7,115 nucleotides of DNA from Listeria marthii FSL S4-120 (lineage in GTDB: Bacteria; Bacillota; Bacilli; Lactobacillales; Listeriaceae). Every line of letters starts with the position of its first letter. Within the stretch, counting starts at the first letter, position 1. Location of the stretch: NCBI GenBank assembly GCA_000183865.1, contig CM001047.1, positions 2,187,004-2,194,118 on the forward strand. Reading direction: 5' to 3'. The notes beneath the pieces are model-generated. The model saw nothing but the letters and a program-made list of their open reading frames with translations, did no database searches and had not been told where the DNA came from. A program made the position numbers and the translations under genes. Positions 5,600-7,115 of the stretch are shown here, piece after piece.

Positions 5600-6253
5600 T
5601 TAAAAATGTTTTCTTATTTGCTTTAATGCAGGAACGTCAAAGATTACTTTTCCGTACTCCGCAAGCATATAACCAGTTAAATTCGACTCTAAACCGTACT
5701 CCAGTAAAATACTAACGGCATTGTCAATGTTAGATTCATCATATTTATTCTCAGGAAATTCTACATTCAAATAATACTTTCCTTGATACGAAAATAGCTT
5801 AGTTACTAAATTTTCCAGTCCTGTTGCACGTGAAAGTGAAATAGCATCTTCAAAATCACGGAACTCTAAAATAAACTCTAGCGTATCATCTTCTCCGAGT
5901 GATTCTTTCCTCACTGGATTGAAGTTTTCTTCGAGTAGTTTTTCGATTTTTTCTTCTGCAAGCTCATCTGGGGAGCTAAGCGTAACATCAAAGCCATCTT
6001 CGCCTTTTCCACCAATTGTAGCTTTTGTTACGAATACTTCTAAGCCATGTTTTAAGGCTTGGACTTGTATCCAGAGCGGACCTTCCGGAGAGAACTCTTC
6101 TTCATATTTCAGCTCATCCATCATATCCCAGAAAAGTTCTTCACTTTTCTCGCGATCATACCAAACATCTTCTTGGTTAAACCCTCGCTCTTCCAAATCC
6201 AGATAAGAGATATAAAACTTGATTGTATCCTCATTAATTCGTTCAATTTCCAT
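5600..6253 (-). CDS. mecA: MecA adaptor protein of the ClpC protease
   Basis: This 217-residue adaptor delivers substrates to ClpC(P) and promotes ClpC assembly; in B. subtilis the main target is ComK. Seen: the N-terminal substrate-binding domain (about 1-80, beginning MEIERINEDTIKFYIS), an acidic linker (about 81-120, with GGKGEDGFD and a Glu-rich stretch), and the C-terminal ClpC-binding domain (about 121-217, LEFILEFRDFEDAISLS through YMLAEYGKVIF). Length equals the usual 217-218. The ATG at 6253 is preferred over GTG at 6259 because GGGAGA lies 8 nt upstream of the former but only 2 nt from the latter. It is a single gene between the spxA1 terminator and its own terminator, with a long leader. 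MecA next to coiA and spx joins two proteolysis- and competence-related functions. Confidence 0.95.
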   Translation of the reverse strand: MEIERINEDTIKFYISYLDLEERGFNQEDVWYDREKSEELFWDMMDELKYEEEFSPEGPLWIQVQALKHGLEVFVTKATIGGKGEDGFDVTLSSPDELAEEKIEKLLEENFNPVRKESLGEDDTLEFILEFRDFEDAISLSRATGLENLVTKLFSYQGKYYLNVEFPENKYDESNIDNAVSILLEYGLESNLTGYMLAEYGKVIFDVPALKQIRKHF

Positions 6254-6278
6254 CGTCACACTCTCCCTTCCTTCTTAG

Positions 6279-6322
6279 TCATTGACAATGAAGGGTGAAA
6301 CTTAATTGGTTAAATTCATTGT
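6279..6322 (-). promoter_or_regulatory. Inverted repeats in the mecA leader
   Basis: TCATTGACAATGA (6279-6291) is a 6-1-6 palindrome just upstream of the mecA ribosome site. Part of it (6285-6292) can pair over 8 bp with 6315-6322 (ACAATGAA with TTCATTGT on the minus strand). The two pairings use the same bases, so they exclude each other. It may be an operator or an alternative leader fold; function unknown. Confidence 0.3.
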
Positions 6323-6379
6323 AGCTCATATTAGCAAATAGTACCACCATTTTTCCTTCGTTTTCGTTGGTGGATTATT

Positions 6380-6408
6380 ATCTTAGCTGAAAAACGAAAA
6401 AAATTCAA
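6380..6408 (-). promoter_or_regulatory. Weak candidate promoter for mecA
   Basis: The minus strand has TTGAAT (6408-6403, 4 of 6), a 17-bp spacer and TAAGAT (6385-6380, 4 of 6), overlapping GATAAT (6382-6377). It would give a leader of about 120 nt. Some promoter is needed here because the spxA1 terminator lies just upstream. Confidence 0.4.
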
Positions 6409-6427
6409 GAACTATTACTCCAATTAC

Positions 6428-6467
6428 AAAAAAAGCGCCAAGAATCCAACTGAATGGAATTCTCGGC
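6428..6467 (-). terminator. Intrinsic terminator of spxA1
   Basis: The minus-strand RNA forms GCCGAGAA and UCCA paired with UGGA and UUCUUGGC, with a one-base bulge (6459) and a 6-nt loop, followed by GC and U7. One G-U pair supports the minus direction. It starts 17 nt past the spxA1 stop. Confidence 0.85.
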
Positions 6468-6484
6468 AACCACTTTTATCAATC

Positions 6485-6880
6485 TTAGTTAACCATTTTT
6501 TGCGCTTCACGTAGTTGATACGTACGTACACGGCGCGGTAAGAAACGGCGAATTTCATCTTCATTATACCCAACTTGCAAACGTTTTTCATCAATAATGA
6601 TAGGACGTCTTAATAAGCCAGGATTTTTCTGGATTAATTCAAATAGTTGTTGCAAAGGAAGGCTATCTAAATCCACGTTCAATTTTTGGAACGTTTTTGA
6701 ACGAGTGGAAATAATTTCATCTGTACCGTCCTCAGTCATACGAAGAATTTCTTTAATTTCATCCAAACTAAGTGGCTCAGAAAAAATGTTTCTTTCCTTA
6801 TAAGGGATATCATGTTCTTCCAACCATGCACGAGCTTTTCGGCAAGATGTGCAACTAGGTGAAGTGTATAACGTTACCAT
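6485..6880 (-). CDS. spxA1: Spx-family RNA polymerase-binding redox/stress regulator SpxA1
   Basis: This 131-residue ArsC-like regulator binds the alpha C-terminal domain of RNA polymerase and redirects transcription under thiol and oxidative stress. Seen: the redox switch C10-T-S-C13 in a thioredoxin-like fold, G52 (needed for alpha binding in B. subtilis Spx), R60, R92 within [15 protein letters not shown], and the C-terminal REAQ tail. It is full length and very close to B. subtilis Spx as I remember it. The ATG at 6880 is chosen because [10 protein letters not shown] is the invariant family N-terminus; the reading frame continues upstream to 6937 but that part is unlike Spx. AAGGAG lies 12 nt before the ATG, longer than usual. 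In L. monocytogenes SpxA1 is reported to be needed for aerobic growth and to activate catalase and haem synthesis genes, a link to the haem uptake genes nearby. Confidence 0.96.
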   Translation of the reverse strand: MVTLYTSPSCTSCRKARAWLEEHDIPYKERNIFSEPLSLDEIKEILRMTEDGTDEIISTRSKTFQKLNVDLDSLPLQQLFELIQKNPGLLRRPIIIDEKRLQVGYNEDEIRRFLPRRVRTYQLREAQKMVN

Positions 6881-6976
6881 TAGACATTCACACTCCTTAT
6901 CGGGTATTGTTTCATTCATATAACGAAATTCTAGCAATATCTCTATTTGGAAAATTCATTAAAGAACTTACACTTC

Positions 6977-7005
6977 ATTATACACTAATTTTGTGAAATT
7001 CTATA
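6977..7005 (-). promoter_or_regulatory. Sigma-A-type promoter of spxA1
   Basis: A perfect -10 TATAAT (6982-6977) stands about 97 nt before the start codon. The -35 at 17-bp spacing (TATAGA, 7005-7000) is poor, so it may need an activator. The six bases AGTGTA occur on both sides of the -10 with a 12-base period (6986-6981 and 6974-6969), a possible binding site. Confidence 0.5.
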
Positions 7006-7070
7006 TACTATTTTTTAAAATTTTCTTTCCAAATATGTAAAACCATTGTTAGCAAGCCGTTATGTATATG

Positions 7071-7096
7071 ATACCCCTACTATAACTTGTTTAAAC
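7071..7096 (-). promoter_or_regulatory. Sigma-B promoter upstream of spxA1
   Basis: GTTTAA (7096-7091), a 14-bp spacer and GGGTAT (7076-7071) match the sigma-B consensus of Bacillus and Listeria exactly. Transcription from here would start about 180 nt before spxA1, adding general-stress control. From memory, lmo2191 appears in sigma-B regulon lists and B. subtilis spx is also read by sigma-B. Confidence 0.65.
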
Positions 7097-7115
7097 TAAA
7101 ATCACATGAAAAAAA

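Noticed and set aside
6254..6259. MecA start at GTG 6259
   Set aside because: It is only 2 nt from the ribosome site; ATG at 6253 has normal spacing and gives the standard 217 residues.
6881..6937. N-terminal extension of Spx by 19 residues
   Set aside because: [10 protein letters not shown] is the constant family start and AAGGAG lies inside the extension.
7109..7115. T7 tract on the minus strand at the window edge, as the tail of an upstream (opp operon) terminator
   Set aside because: Only the tail would be inside the window; the stem cannot be seen, so it is not called.
1..7115. CRISPR arrays, insertion sequences, tRNA/rRNA genes, prophage or attachment sites
   Set aside because: No repeat-spacer pattern, transposase frame, terminal inverted repeat or structural RNA gene was seen; the window is ordinary chromosomal Listeria sequence.

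Overview
The window looks like low-GC Firmicute DNA from Listeria sensu stricto, most likely L. monocytogenes. The evidence is the gene content and order, recognised from memory without a database search: the lmo2191 (spxA1), mecA, coiA, pepF, lmo2187, hbp1, hbp2/svpA stretch. Every gene I support lies on the minus strand, so transcription runs from the right end (7115) to the left end (1). The species is not proven by the sequence alone.

Right half (about 7115 to 4364): spxA1, a redox/stress regulator that binds RNA polymerase, is preceded by a textbook-like sigma-B promoter and a sigma-A-type -10 box, and ends at an intrinsic terminator. mecA, a ClpC adaptor, follows with its own long leader and terminator. 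coiA, a competence nuclease-like protein, comes next with an awkward start codon. There is no terminator between coiA and pepF, an M3 oligoendopeptidase that most likely starts at TTG. A strong hairpin terminator closes pepF. The spx-mecA-coiA-pepF neighbourhood also exists in Bacillus subtilis.

Left half (about 2480 to 1): after pepF comes a 296-base gap that is not empty. On the minus strand it holds an extended -10 promoter, a hairpin with a CCCCCUU loop, a CU-rich linker and an intrinsic terminator. Together these look like an approximately 100-nt regulatory RNA, or a terminator-controlled leader of the next gene. That gene encodes an 87-residue winged-helix-like protein of unknown function. 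Then comes the haem acquisition operon, with a perfect 7-1-7 Fur box inside its promoter. A terminator-like hairpin sits in its 5' leader. It encodes Hbp1 (one NEAT domain, sortase B type signal) and Hbp2/SvpA (two NEAT domains visible, 3' end outside the window). The rest of the svpA-srtB locus is expected beyond base 1.

Most notable observation: 12 contiguous bases of the C-rich loop region of the putative RNA, plus one wobble, are complementary to the hbp2 ribosome binding site about 1.2 kb away. This suggests post-transcriptional control of haem uptake by a neighbouring RNA. It is an inference: a purine-rich ribosome binding site makes such matches easier to obtain by chance.
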